Shown: positions 8,210 to 17,704, counted from the first letter of the stretch. The stretch: 64,000 bases of DNA from Zhouia amylolytica (GCF_900116365.1 NZ_FPAG01000010.1:62001-126000), one strand, 5' to 3'. A program made the numbers and translations. Notes: a model not told the origin generated them from the letters alone.

Positions 8210-10546
8210 ATGAAAGGAATTTTTACTATTTGTGCGAGTTTATGTCTGATAATGAGCGCATTTGCACAAAGCAGTGTTGTAAGAGGTAAAGTGGTAACTT
8301 CAGACGGTGTACCGATACCATATGCCAATGTGTGGCTAGATCAAACCTCAAAGGGTGGCATAACCAATCAGGATGGAGTATTTGAAATTAAGAATATTGA
8401 TAAGGGTATCTATACGCTGATGATTACCAGTGTGGGATATCAGAAATATCAAAAACAAATTAGATTTTCCAGGGAAATAGTATCCCTTCCCGCAATTGTA
8501 TTAACGGAAACAACTGAATCTTTAGACGAGGTAATCGTGAATGGAAATGGTAAAAGTGATTTTATCGTAAAGAAACCTTCTTCATCCTTAAGACTCACTA
8601 CAGAGACTATAAAACTTCCTCAAAATATTCAAATAGTTAGTGATGAGGTGCTTAAAAATCAAAACATTACCAACATGATGGAGAGTGTTACCCGAAATGT
8701 TAGTGGTGCAATGATGATTGAACATTGGGGACATTTTGCAAGAATAAATATGCGAGGATTTAATTTGCCGGCTTTCAGAAATGGAATGAATGTACAGATG
8801 CCCTGGGGGCCATTATCACAGGATATGAGTATGGTTGAACAAATTGAATTTGTAAAAGGTCCTGCTGGTTTTATGCTATCTGCCGGTGAGCCGGGAGGGT
8901 TTTACAATGTCGTAACTAAAAAACCAACCGATCAACAAATTAATGAGTTGACTTTTACCGCAGGAAGCTTTGATAACTACCGGGTGACTTTCGATTCAGG
9001 AGGCAAATTAACCTCAAACGGACGATTAAAGTATCGCTTTAATGCTATGATTGAAGATGGGGAGTCGCATATAAAGTATGATGAAAGCAGTCGTTACAGT
9101 TTGGTGCCTGCAATTACCTATGAGATTTCAGATAATACGACCTTTACTAATGAATTTACATATCAGAATGCCGATATGATCGTAGGATCAGCATATGTTT
9201 TTGCTCCGACTGAGCCTGGATTTGAGGCGGTAGACAGAAACTTTTCATCAATTGATGAGGGTGCTCCTGTATCGAATATAGAAGAGTATAGTTTGACTTC
9301 AAATTTCACCCATAAGTTTAATGACCAATGGAATGTAAATGCTCAATATATGTACATGAGATATAATGCCGAAGGAGCAAGTTTTTGGCCCTGGAGCGTT
9401 GCTGAAAATGGAGATATGATCAGGGGAGTAAGTATATGGGATGCTCTAAGTACAAATCAATTAGCCCAGGTGTATTTGAATGGAGAATTCTATACCGGAG
9501 GTATAAAGCATAAAGTAATGGGGGGATATGATTATAGAGATTTAAAGTACTATGCCGACTGGGGTCAAGGTGCTGCTATCGACGAAACACCTTTCAATAT
9601 TTATAATCCTGAATACGGGAATGCAGTTTGGCCGGATTTCGACAGATCTCAGTCAGTTAAAGTTCGTGGAGAAGGAAATTTACAAGGAACCAAGTACAAC
9701 GCCTTTTATGTACAAGATGAAATATGGATGTTGGATGATCAATTAAGAGTAACCCTTGCCGGTCGATATACGGATGCTGAGATCTTTGCCTATGGGGACT
9801 CCAGCAATGAGTCTAAATTTACACCCCGCGTAGGACTAAGTTTCGATATCCTTCCAACACTTACCATCTATGGATTATATGACCAATCGTTTACGCCTAA
9901 TTATGGTATAAGCCGAACCAATCAAAAGTTTGATCCGGTAGAGGCCACCGATATTGAGGGTGGAATTAAGAAGTCATTTCTCGATGGACGATTGACTACG
10001 GGATTAACGGCTTATAAGATTACCAAAAACAACATTTTAGCAACCGATCCGGAAGATGTGAACTTCTCTGTTCAGGTAGGACAAGTAACTTCACAAGGTT
10101 TAGAATTTGATCTGCAAGGCGAAATTACGCCGGAGTTAAACGTGGTTTTAAATTATGCCAATACCAAGGTAGAAGTAACTGAAGGGAATGAATATTACCT
10201 GGTCGGTACGCGTTTGGCGGGACATGCTAAACACATCACTAATGGGTGGTTCAATTATAACTTCAATAACGACAGTGCTTTGAAAGGCTTTGGTTTATCG
10301 TTGGGATATCAGTATCAAATAGACCGATCTTCCTGGGCATGGAGTGCTGGTAATGAAGCCATTTTACCTGACTACTTTAGATTAGATGGAGGATTGAGTT
10401 GGAATAACGACCATTTGAGGGTCAATCTGAACATTAACAACATTCTGGATGATTATCTCTATTCTGGTTCTGCTTACAGTAGCTATGTGTATTGGCAAAG
10501 TGAACCGGGTATTAACGGTAGACTTACCCTGGCTTATAAATTCTAA
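8210..10546 (+). CDS. TonB-dependent siderophore receptor with N-terminal carboxypeptidase-regulatory-like domain
   Basis: Outer-membrane ligand-gated barrel for ferric-siderophore uptake, 778 residues. Parts in order: signal peptide ending SAFAQ (about residue 20), a CarbopepD_reg-like beta domain (VVRGKVVTSDGVPIPYANVW, residues 22-108), a plug domain with NITNMMESVTRNVSG and GFNLPAFRNGM near 150-220 and VEQIEFVKGPAGFM, then the barrel, ending in the C-terminal aromatic signature LTLAYKF. The plug resembles FhuA/FhuE/FecA-type siderophore receptors rather than SusC. It is the first gene of a run of five closely spaced genes for iron handling and is divergent from an AraC regulator. The siderophore is unknown. 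Confidence 0.92.
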   Translation: MKGIFTICASLCLIMSAFAQSSVVRGKVVTSDGVPIPYANVWLDQTSKGGITNQDGVFEIKNIDKGIYTLMITSVGYQKYQKQIRFSREIVSLPAIVLTETTESLDEVIVNGNGKSDFIVKKPSSSLRLTTETIKLPQNIQIVSDEVLKNQNITNMMESVTRNVSGAMMIEHWGHFARINMRGFNLPAFRNGMNVQMPWGPLSQDMSMVEQIEFVKGPAGFMLSAGEPGGFYNVVTKKPTDQQINELTFTAGSFDNYRVTFDSGGKLTSNGRLKYRFNAMIEDGESHIKYDESSRYSLVPAITYEISDNTTFTNEFTYQNADMIVGSAYVFAPTEPGFEAVDRNFSSIDEGAPVSNIEEYSLTSNFTHKFNDQWNVNAQYMYMRYNAEGASFWPWSVAENGDMIRGVSIWDALSTNQLAQVYLNGEFYTGGIKHKVMGGYDYRDLKYYADWGQGAAIDETPFNIYNPEYGNAVWPDFDRSQSVKVRGEGNLQGTKYNAFYVQDEIWMLDDQLRVTLAGRYTDAEIFAYGDSSNESKFTPRVGLSFDILPTLTIYGLYDQSFTPNYGISRTNQKFDPVEATDIEGGIKKSFLDGRLTTGLTAYKITKNNILATDPEDVNFSVQVGQVTSQGLEFDLQGEITPELNVVLNYANTKVEVTEGNEYYLVGTRLAGHAKHITNGWFNYNFNNDSALKGFGLSLGYQYQIDRSSWAWSAGNEAILPDYFRLDGGLSWNNDHLRVNLNINNILDDYLYSGSAYSSYVYWQSEPGINGRLTLAYKF

Positions 10547-10565
10547 TCTATTAAATTTTTAAAAA

Positions 10566-11294
10566 ATGAAGAAGAATATACTCTTAGTATTAATGCTTTT
10601 TTTAGCTACAAATACATTTGCACATTATCTATGGATTGAAACTAAACCTGTAGGTAAGGAGCATAAAAAACATGAGATTAAAGTTCGATTTGGAGAATAT
10701 ACTTATGGTGTAATAGAACAAGTAAATGGGGACGCATTTCAAGGAGTTAATGATTTTCAGCTTTGGCTAATTGCACCGGACGGATCCAAAACTACTTTAA
10801 CGGTTAATCCTGAAAAAGATCATTACACTACCTCTTTTGTTCCCACTCAAAAGGGGACTTATACCATCGCACTCGATAACAAAAGCATGAAAGTTCTGGA
10901 TTATACAGCCTATGACTTCGGAATTTTTAAACCTCAATACCATGCAAAAGCAAGGGTAGTGGTTGGTAATGGAATTGATAAAACAAAAGAAACGAATCCG
11001 GAGGGTATTGAAATTATTGATTTAAGTGACGATAAGCCGGGGAAAGATCAACAGGTAACCTTAAAAGTTCTATTTAAAGGCAAACCATTAGCAAAGAATG
11101 AGATTGTGATTTATGTGGCAGATCTATGGAGTAAAACTTTAGAAACAGACGAAAACGGACAAGTGTCATTGAAGTTACCATGGCAAACCATGTATACAGT
11201 TGAGGTAACTTATAATGAACAAGTGCCGGGCAGTTTTAATAATACCGCTTATGAATTTATCTGGCATTGCGCAACCTACTGCATTCCATTGTAG
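10566..11294 (+). CDS. Exported DUF4198 (NikM-like) protein
   Basis: 242 residues with a signal peptide whose likely cleavage after FA exposes His20 as the mature N-terminus (HYLWIE). The rest is predicted all-beta, with PDGSKTTLTVNP and a second Ig-like part GKPLAKNEIVIYVADLW, matching DUF4198 proteins that accompany metal uptake systems. The C-terminus carries a Cys/His patch, WHCATYCIPL. It lies 19 nt after the siderophore receptor and before a terminator, so it probably acts in the periplasm in binding or handing over metal or siderophore. The exact ligand is not known. Confidence 0.78.
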   Translation: MKKNILLVLMLFLATNTFAHYLWIETKPVGKEHKKHEIKVRFGEYTYGVIEQVNGDAFQGVNDFQLWLIAPDGSKTTLTVNPEKDHYTTSFVPTQKGTYTIALDNKSMKVLDYTAYDFGIFKPQYHAKARVVVGNGIDKTKETNPEGIEIIDLSDDKPGKDQQVTLKVLFKGKPLAKNEIVIYVADLWSKTLETDENGQVSLKLPWQTMYTVEVTYNEQVPGSFNNTAYEFIWHCATYCIPL

Positions 11295-11337
11295 GCCTTG
11301 TTTAATTGTTTGAGTTAATAGTTAGTTAGTTGTTAGA

Positions 11338-11361
11338 CCCCGGATTTTGTTCCGGGGTTTT
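11338..11361 (+). terminator. Rho-independent terminator inside the iron operon
   Basis: CCCCGGA-TTTTGT-TCCGGGG stem-loop followed by TTTT. It would end or attenuate the receptor-DUF4198 transcript before the three membrane-protein genes. Confidence 0.85.
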
Positions 11362-11388
11362 AACCATTGAATTTAAAAAGTTTGAAAA

Positions 11389-11721
11389 GTGGTAAGTATT
11401 ACAATGACGATTATAGCATTAGGATTCTTTTGTTTATACAATACGTCAAGTCGCGCAATTATAAATAAAGAATCGAATTTTAATAAATGGATTCAATTCA
11501 TTCCATTACCCGGTGAGTATTTAGGCGTCGGACTACTAATATTCGCCTATCTGCTTTTTTGTGTTGTCTATGGCATTGGAGGAGGAATTTTATTGGCTAC
11601 AGTAACTCTAATGACAATTGGGAGTCTTGTAGTATTACTTCATCCCTTACAACACTTTAAATGGAGACATTTATTTATTGCATTTATTATCTCATTAGTC
11701 TTAGAAACTTTCATTTTTTGA
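11389..11721 (+). CDS. Small membrane protein, DUF3325-like
   Basis: 110 residues with about three hydrophobic helices (near 1-17, 43-80 and 90-110). The central segment GVGLLIFAYLLFCVVYGIGG followed by a second helix and HPLQHF resembles DUF3325 proteins, which in Proteobacteria stand beside DUF3649 and PepSY membrane proteins behind siderophore receptors. The start used is GTG; an in-frame ATG five codons later is an alternative. The gene is followed by a single base before the next start, so translation is probably coupled. Function is unknown beyond association with iron uptake. Confidence 0.65.
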   Translation: MVSITMTIIALGFFCLYNTSSRAIINKESNFNKWIQFIPLPGEYLGVGLLIFAYLLFCVVYGIGGGILLATVTLMTIGSLVVLLHPLQHFKWRHLFIAFIISLVLETFIF

Positions 11722-11722
11722 T

Positions 11723-12007
11723 ATGCCGGCAAATAAAAAATATTTAACAAGTTCTGCATTACACCGAATCTTAAAAATAAGTGCAGGATTGATAGGGGGG
11801 TATGTAATCACTATAGCAGTACACTTATTTCTCTCATTATGGTTTGATAAAAATATAATCATGATAACGATGAGTTTTAGTGGTTTTATTCTATGGGCGC
11901 TATTGCTTTTGTTAGCTTTCCTATTTCGAAATGGATGGAATGCCTGGGGCACTTACCTTTTAATAGCACTTTTCTTATTAATACCTTTTTATTGGTTCAA
12001 CTTCTAA
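11723..12007 (+). CDS. Small membrane protein, DUF3649-like (iron uptake associated)
   Basis: 94 residues with three hydrophobic segments. The sequence HRILKISAGLIGGYVITIAV followed by FSGFILWALLLLLAFLFRNGWNAW matches the pattern of DUF3649 proteins (A..GGY at the start, WAF.....AW in the middle), annotated as iron transport accessory proteins. It is packed 1 nt after the DUF3325-like gene and 9 nt before the PepSY gene, the same order as in proteobacterial siderophore operons. It probably forms an inner-membrane complex with these partners; the mechanism is not established. Confidence 0.68.
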   Translation: MPANKKYLTSSALHRILKISAGLIGGYVITIAVHLFLSLWFDKNIIMITMSFSGFILWALLLLLAFLFRNGWNAWGTYLLIALFLLIPFYWFNF

Positions 12008-12016
12008 TTCTTTACT

Positions 12017-13582
12017 ATGGATAAACGATTATATAATATTTTCTTTCATACGCATACCATAAGCGGCATTTTTATAAGTGCCATTTTATACGTCATCTTC
12101 TTTACCGGATCGTTCTCATTTTTCAGGGATGAAATTATCAATTGGGAGCGTAATGAATCTGTTGACGAAAACTTTGTTGCTTCTATTGATTTTGATAAGG
12201 CATTAGATACTCTTAAAAATACATACGATTTATACAACAGGGACATAACCATTAATTGGCCACATGCGGAGAGGCGCATTAACTTTAATCTTACGGGCTC
12301 TAAAGACAGTCTTTCTTCAGCATCAGATAGGACACCTTCTTTCTTTTATTTCGATCCTGAAACTTCTCAACAAACCACTTATGTGGAATCTTATTCCCTC
12401 GGGGAATTTTTATATCGTTTGCATTTTTTAGCTCAGATTCCCTATCCTTATGGATACTATCTATCGGGTTTTGTCGCCTTTTTTTTCCTGTTTGCCATTA
12501 TTACCGGAATATTGGTTCACTGGAAAAAAATCATTCCTAATTTCTACATTTTTCGACCCAAGGCCAAACTAAAGACCTTATTTACCGATGCCCATACTGC
12601 CTTGGGGGTTATAGGATTACCATTTCAGTTTATCTATGCTGTAACGGGTGCTTTTTTTATGATTAAACTCTTATTGGTTGCACCAGGCTTGATTACTTTG
12701 TATGATAACGATCAAGAAAAATTGTATCAAGAACTCGGCTTTGCTCCAACACCACATGATCCGAATCATAAACGACTGGATAAGGATTTCAGGATTAATG
12801 AGTATGTGTTAGATGCCCAAAATACCTGGGAAAATTTTAGGGTAACCAAGATCTTTTTAAATAATTATGGAGATACTAATATGCATATAATTATAGAAGG
12901 GGTAACGGATTATAGAGCTAAGATGAATGGTGCCGGAAAGCTTGTTTACAATGTATCACAACAAAAGGTAGTTGCTCAAAAGAATCCTTATATCGAATCA
13001 ACCTATATCGATGCCGTTAGAAATTTGATGTATCGATTACATTTTGGCGATTATGGAGGAATGGGATTAAAGGTCATTTCGTTCGTTTTAGGATTAATTG
13101 GTTGTTTTGTAATTATTTCAGGGATACTTATTTGGCAGATTGCCCGTGATAAGAAACATCTGGAACCCAGGAAAAGGGTATTTAACAATATATTATTCCA
13201 TGCATATATGGCTGTTTGCATGTCGCTTTATCCCGTAACAGCTTTCTCGTTTATTGCAGTTAAACTCAATGGAAGTGCATCTCAGGGATTCATATATCGA
13301 TGGTTCTTTATAAGTTGGCTGGTGTTTAGTATTGTGTATTTTATAAAGAGAGACGATAAGTTTATGTGTAGGAACAGCTTATTAGTGGGAAGCCTTTCAG
13401 GTTTCATGATTCCATTGGTAAGTGGAATTATATCCGGGAATTGGTTGTGGGTAAGCTTCAAGCGAGGTTATCTGGATATTTTATTTGTAGATATGCTTTG
13501 GCTAGTCGTAAGTATAATTGTCTTTTTAGTGTGGGTTAAAATGAGGTTAAAAATCAATAGCATGTCAGAAATAAAGAATTAA
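12017..13582 (+). CDS. PepSY-associated inner-membrane protein (PiuB/ferric-siderophore reductase-like)
   Basis: 521 residues. Starts RLYNIFFHTHTISGIFISAI, the standard PepSY_TM opening with a His-containing first helix. It has membrane helices near 14-35, 140-165, 190-220 and 345-375 and further ones to the C-terminus, with large periplasmic PepSY-type loops between. A second pair of conserved His occurs in FTDAHTALGVIGLPFQ and in YRLHFGDYGGMGLKVI. Members of this family sit in siderophore operons and are thought to reduce ferric-siderophores in the periplasm, probably with haem. It ends the compact iron cluster; the next gene is 67 nt away. Confidence 0.85.
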   Translation: MDKRLYNIFFHTHTISGIFISAILYVIFFTGSFSFFRDEIINWERNESVDENFVASIDFDKALDTLKNTYDLYNRDITINWPHAERRINFNLTGSKDSLSSASDRTPSFFYFDPETSQQTTYVESYSLGEFLYRLHFLAQIPYPYGYYLSGFVAFFFLFAIITGILVHWKKIIPNFYIFRPKAKLKTLFTDAHTALGVIGLPFQFIYAVTGAFFMIKLLLVAPGLITLYDNDQEKLYQELGFAPTPHDPNHKRLDKDFRINEYVLDAQNTWENFRVTKIFLNNYGDTNMHIIIEGVTDYRAKMNGAGKLVYNVSQQKVVAQKNPYIESTYIDAVRNLMYRLHFGDYGGMGLKVISFVLGLIGCFVIISGILIWQIARDKKHLEPRKRVFNNILFHAYMAVCMSLYPVTAFSFIAVKLNGSASQGFIYRWFFISWLVFSIVYFIKRDDKFMCRNSLLVGSLSGFMIPLVSGIISGNWLWVSFKRGYLDILFVDMLWLVVSIIVFLVWVKMRLKINSMSEIKN

Positions 13583-13649
13583 ATATCGCTGTTTTCTGAC
13601 AATAATTGTATATTGGGATGTTCAATCATAAAAACACAGAAGGAAAATT

Positions 13650-15566
13650 ATGAAACTAACATCTTATTTTTTAGTTGTTTGCATGGTTTTTATAATGATT
13701 TCATGCCAACAACAGCAGCAAGCTGAAGATTCCGGACAACAGATGGGATCTTTATTCATTTCAAAAGAAAAGCCACAACCTGGAGATTCCCTAAACCTTA
13801 GGTATAGTTCGGACGAAGAAGTTTCAGATGCTTACTATTCCTATGCGGTACACGATACTTATTATCCGGTGGACATCGATTTTGAAAAGAAGGAGGGTGC
13901 TTGGGAAAGTACAATTAAGGTTCCTGATTCTGCTACTGCTTTAATCTTTAACATTAAGGCAGGTGATGAGGTTGACGATAATGATAAGAAGGGATTTGTC
14001 ACTTATCTGTATTCATCCGAAGGAGCTTTAGTTCCCGGGTCAATGGCTAGTGCCGGGGCATATTATATGAGATATGGTAGCCGATTGAATTTGGATATTG
14101 AAAACGATTCAATTATTTCGTTATATCAGGAAGATTTTAAAGCAAACCCTGCTATAGTTGATGAATGGGACTTTAATTATCCACGTTTTTTATACAGAGA
14201 GCAAAAGGAAGCGGGGGAAACCTTTATTAAATCACGTATAAGTGCCATCAACCAAAAGAGTTCTTTGGATGAAGATGACTACAGAACATTGGTAGTTTTG
14301 AATTCAACCATTGGAAATGATTCTGTCGTTGAGGTTCTTAAAACGAAGGCAATGGAGGAATTTCCTAAAGGCAAGTTAGCACAGGAAGCTGTTTGGATGG
14401 ATTTCTACAGTGAAAAAGACCTTGATAAGAAAAAGGAATTGTTAGCTGAATTTAATGAGACTTTTGGTAAAAACGATTTAAGTGACCGAATGAATTATTA
14501 TATGGCTAGTGGTTATGCTAAGGATAAGGATTTTGAGTCTTTTGCTATTTATGCTGATAAGATGCCTGACAATCTACAAAAAGCTGGTTTATACAACAGT
14601 ATAGCCTGGCCAATGGCCGAGGAAGGTACTGATCTTGAGTTTGCTGCTGGTATTTCTAAAAAATCATTAGATATTTTAGATTCCATGAAATCGGATATTT
14701 CTGAAAAACCGGATTATTTTTCTGTGAGTCAGTATAAGAATAATATCGAAGGTACTTATAAGATGTATGTAGATACCTATGCTTTACTTCTTTTTAAGCA
14801 AGGCAAGGTTAAAGAAGCGATCAAGAACCAGGAAGTTGCCGTTGGAGAAGATGGAGGAGGTGCTGAACCTAACGAGCGTTATATTCAATATTTATTGGCT
14901 GACGGAAATAATACCATGGCACAAGATAAAGCTGAACACTTCATAAAGGAAGGTGCGGCCACTGATAAGATTAAAGAATATTTACAGGCTGCATATATGT
15001 CAAATAAAGGTTCAGATGAAGGATTTGAGGCTTATTTGAAGGAACTTGAGGGTATTGCATATGAAAAGGCGAAAGCTGAAATTGAAAAGACTATGATGGA
15101 TGAAGAGGCTCCAACATTTCAATTGAAAAATTTGCAAGGAGAAGATGTGGCCTTGAACGAATTAAAAGGAAAGGTTGTTATCGTGGATTTCTGGGCCACC
15201 TGGTGCGGACCGTGTAAGGCTTCTTTCCCGGGTATGCAAAAGGCTGTAACCAAGTATAAGGACAATCCAAATGTTGAGTTCTTATTCGTAAATACATGGG
15301 AAAGTACTAATGGCGATGCCAGACAAAAATCAGTTTCGAGTTTTATAGAATCTAATGAGTATACATTCAATGTATTGATGGATACTCCTGTAGAGGAAGG
15401 GAGTCGTGAATATGACGTAATTGGTAAATATGAGGTTTCCGGAATTCCTACTAAATTTATAATTGGTCCTGATGGTAAGATTAAATTTAAGTCAGTAGGA
15501 TTTAGCGGTAGTGATGCCAAATTAGTTGATGAATTAGAGATTATGATTACGTTGGCACAATCTTAA
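13650..15566 (+). CDS. Large lipoprotein with C-terminal TlpA-type thioredoxin domain
   Basis: 638 residues. The lipobox MISC near residue 20 is followed by a Gln-rich linker, so the protein is probably membrane anchored. Residues about 30-120 look like an Ig-like beta domain, 130-480 are helical and TPR-like (LLFKQGKVKEAIKNQEVAVG), and 485-638 form a thioredoxin domain starting EEAPTFQLKNLQGEDVALNE with active site WCGPC at 518-522. The intact CxxC and cis-Pro segment VSGIPTKFII predict thiol-disulfide exchange in the periplasm. It follows the PepSY gene by 67 nt but need not be in that operon, and it is followed by a strong terminator. The substrate is unknown. Confidence 0.85.
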   Translation: MKLTSYFLVVCMVFIMISCQQQQQAEDSGQQMGSLFISKEKPQPGDSLNLRYSSDEEVSDAYYSYAVHDTYYPVDIDFEKKEGAWESTIKVPDSATALIFNIKAGDEVDDNDKKGFVTYLYSSEGALVPGSMASAGAYYMRYGSRLNLDIENDSIISLYQEDFKANPAIVDEWDFNYPRFLYREQKEAGETFIKSRISAINQKSSLDEDDYRTLVVLNSTIGNDSVVEVLKTKAMEEFPKGKLAQEAVWMDFYSEKDLDKKKELLAEFNETFGKNDLSDRMNYYMASGYAKDKDFESFAIYADKMPDNLQKAGLYNSIAWPMAEEGTDLEFAAGISKKSLDILDSMKSDISEKPDYFSVSQYKNNIEGTYKMYVDTYALLLFKQGKVKEAIKNQEVAVGEDGGGAEPNERYIQYLLADGNNTMAQDKAEHFIKEGAATDKIKEYLQAAYMSNKGSDEGFEAYLKELEGIAYEKAKAEIEKTMMDEEAPTFQLKNLQGEDVALNELKGKVVIVDFWATWCGPCKASFPGMQKAVTKYKDNPNVEFLFVNTWESTNGDARQKSVSSFIESNEYTFNVLMDTPVEEGSREYDVIGKYEVSGIPTKFIIGPDGKIKFKSVGFSGSDAKLVDELEIMITLAQS

Positions 15567-15597
15567 AAAGGTTAATATAAATCTAACGATAGTTTAT

Positions 15598-15626
15598 AAA
15601 GGTAATCTAGTTTTTAGATTACCTTT
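15598..15626 (+). terminator. Terminator after the TlpA-type lipoprotein
   Basis: AAAGGTAATCT at 15598-15608 pairs with AGATTACCTTT at 15616-15626, an 11-bp stem with a 7-nt loop, followed by ATTGTTT. It lies 30 nt after the stop codon. Confidence 0.8.
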
Positions 15627-15646
15627 ATTGTTTAAATTCAAGAACA

Positions 15647-16477
15647 ATGAAAAAAGTAGTTTTATCAATTTTAGTTTTAGGGATGTCTTTAACGGCTTGT
15701 AAAAAGAATAAGTCACAGGAAGCAGCAGATAGCACCTCTACGGTAGATACGATGTTAGTTAAACAGGAAAAAAGTACGAATGATTCAAAAACAAGTGAAG
15801 CTATGAATACTGAAAGCAGTGTATTCTTTAAAGGAGTGGGTACAGAGCCTTTTTGGAGTATTGAGATAGCTGATAATATGATAAAGTTTACTTCGCTAAC
15901 AGAGGCTCATAAGGAATTTACAGTGCCCGGAGTAGAGCCGATCAGAGCTGCTGATGCCAATGTTAAGTTATATAAGGCGGAAGTTGAAAGTGGATCTATG
16001 AATATTCAAATAGCTCAGGGAGCTTGTTCTGATAATATGTCGGACAATGAATTTGGATATAAAGTTAAGGTAGAAATAAAGAAGGGTAATGAAACCGATT
16101 ATACAGTTTATGAAGGGTGTGGAAATTACATAACTGATTACAGATTGAACGACCTGTGGGTTTTGGAAAAATTAGGAGAAGAAGAAGTAACGGTTGACAT
16201 GTTTACCAAAGAATTACCTAATATGGAAATCAATACCAAAGACAACAAGTTCTTTGGTTACGCAGGTTGTAATAATATGCGGGGTTCCATCTTTTTTGAA
16301 AAAGGTTTATTACGTTTTACGCAGGTGATCAGTACTAAAAAGGCCTGCATGGGTGAAAATAAAGAAGATGAGTTTTTAAAAGCACTACAAAGCTCAGTGG
16401 AATACAGGATAGAGGACAACAGACTGTATTTGTATAACGATAACGGAATGCAGTTGGTGTTTAAAAAAATCGATTAA
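15647..16477 (+). CDS. Lipoprotein with COG3650-like and META (HslJ-like) domains
   Basis: 276 residues with lipobox LTAC at 15-18 and a Ser/Thr-rich linker. Residues about 60-165 contain GVGTEPFWSIEI, the opening motif of the COG3650 lipoprotein domain. Residues about 170-276 form a META domain (LNDLWVLEKLG ... NKFFGYAGCNNMRGSIF ... ISTKKACMGENKEDEFLKAL), as in the heat-induced E. coli protein HslJ. Such two-domain lipoproteins are common and are thought to act in envelope stress, but no biochemical role is known. It is flanked by terminators on both sides and so is probably transcribed alone. Confidence 0.82.
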   Translation: MKKVVLSILVLGMSLTACKKNKSQEAADSTSTVDTMLVKQEKSTNDSKTSEAMNTESSVFFKGVGTEPFWSIEIADNMIKFTSLTEAHKEFTVPGVEPIRAADANVKLYKAEVESGSMNIQIAQGACSDNMSDNEFGYKVKVEIKKGNETDYTVYEGCGNYITDYRLNDLWVLEKLGEEEVTVDMFTKELPNMEINTKDNKFFGYAGCNNMRGSIFFEKGLLRFTQVISTKKACMGENKEDEFLKALQSSVEYRIEDNRLYLYNDNGMQLVFKKID

Positions 16478-16488
16478 TAAAATAATTC

Positions 16489-16511
16489 TGGGGAGTTAGA
16501 CCAACTCCCCA
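16489..16511. terminator. Hairpin between convergent genes
   Basis: TGGGGAGTT-AGACC-AACTCCCCA perfect 9-bp stem. It lies after the META lipoprotein and covers the last codons and stop of the opposite dehydrogenase gene, so it may serve both transcripts. Neither side has a strong U run. Confidence 0.5.
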
Positions 16512-17704
16512 TTTACATAATCCTGCAGGTATTCATATCGCTTGGTAAGATTACCATCTTTAGTCATACGAGCTCTTTCCAGGATTCCATCTTTATCGTT
16601 GTTAAAAAATGCGGGAATTACATATTTAAGGAACATTTCACCAAAACCTTCACTGGCATCCCTCGGGAGTTCACAAGGAAGATTATCTACCGCCATTACG
16701 GCAATAGCTTTAGGGGCCTTATAATCAATTTCTTTTTCAGTTTGAGGGTCATATCCATAAATAGGATCTGCGATTGTTGAGGGTCTGATGGTGCAAGCTA
16801 TAGGTCCATCGATATCACAACTAATATCTGCTACTACTTTAATTTTAAAGTCCGCTGATTTGGCATCATCTCGGGTAAATAAATACGGAGCCCCTTCGCC
16901 AAAGAAATGTCCTGCAATATAGAAGTCTGTCACTTTGGCAAATTTCATGAAATCAGATTGATACGCATCCGGGTTTTGGTAAAAGTCTTCTTTGTTCAGG
17001 AGTTGACCATCTTTTCGTTTGTTGTAGTCCAAAACATCAACCTGGCAATAGACAGGTTCCTCAAATGTTTTGTTTATATATTCATCAACGGTGACTTTTT
17101 TAAGATGCATTGCATCCAGCATTTCTTTCGCTCCATTACCTACACGGCCGGCACCAGTAAGCAGGATTTTAATATTGGGAAGGTGAATGCGATTTAGGGC
17201 ATCGATCAGTGCTTGCTGATTCGGGAGGTTTTCAGCTTTGGGTAAATTGAAGGCATCATTTTTTAAGCCATAGGTTCTAAACCCGTTATAAGCCCCAACA
17301 ATTCCAGCGTAGCGTCCGAAGGCTACTAACCTGTAACCTTCAGGAGCTGTTATGACTTCATGGTCATAGAGCTCAATATTTTTCTCCAATATTGCTTTTA
17401 GAAGATCACGGTTATAAGGTTGTTTTTTAATAGTGTGCGAAAAGAAGAAGTATTTCTTATTGGGAATTAACGCTTCAATCGGCACCTCTTTAACCCCTAA
17501 TAGCACATCACAATCGGAGACATCGTTTACTATTTCCAATCCGCTGTTGAGGTATTCTTCATCTTTAAAGACTCTGATATCGGAGCTTTCGACTGCAATA
17601 CTAGCCTTGTTGTATTGGTTTAGCAATTGTGTACAAGCTTCCGGTGACAGAACCACTCTTTTATCAGGTGGATTTTTACGTTCTCTAATGATTCCGAATT
17701 TCAT
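16496..17704 (-). CDS. Alanine dehydrogenase / saccharopine dehydrogenase (Lys1-like) family NAD(P) enzyme
   Basis: 402 residues. The N-terminal domain begins MKFGIIRERKNPPDKRVVLS, with K72 in LGVKE and H90 in FFSHTIKKQPYNRDLL, both at conserved active-site positions of the family. The NAD-binding loop is GAGRVGNG at 184-190. The SHTIKKQ.YN segment and the GAGRVGNGAKE loop are closer to yeast-type saccharopine dehydrogenase than to alanine dehydrogenase, so a lysine- or related amino-acid oxidoreductase is plausible, but substrate cannot be fixed. The protein is cytosolic. It is convergent with the META lipoprotein and divergent from tmRNA, so it is monocistronic. Confidence 0.82.
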   Translation of the reverse strand: MKFGIIRERKNPPDKRVVLSPEACTQLLNQYNKASIAVESSDIRVFKDEEYLNSGLEIVNDVSDCDVLLGVKEVPIEALIPNKKYFFFSHTIKKQPYNRDLLKAILEKNIELYDHEVITAPEGYRLVAFGRYAGIVGAYNGFRTYGLKNDAFNLPKAENLPNQQALIDALNRIHLPNIKILLTGAGRVGNGAKEMLDAMHLKKVTVDEYINKTFEEPVYCQVDVLDYNKRKDGQLLNKEDFYQNPDAYQSDFMKFAKVTDFYIAGHFFGEGAPYLFTRDDAKSADFKIKVVADISCDIDGPIACTIRPSTIADPIYGYDPQTEKEIDYKAPKAIAVMAVDNLPCELPRDASEGFGEMFLKYVIPAFFNNDKDGILERARMTKDGNLTKRYEYLQDYVNGELV

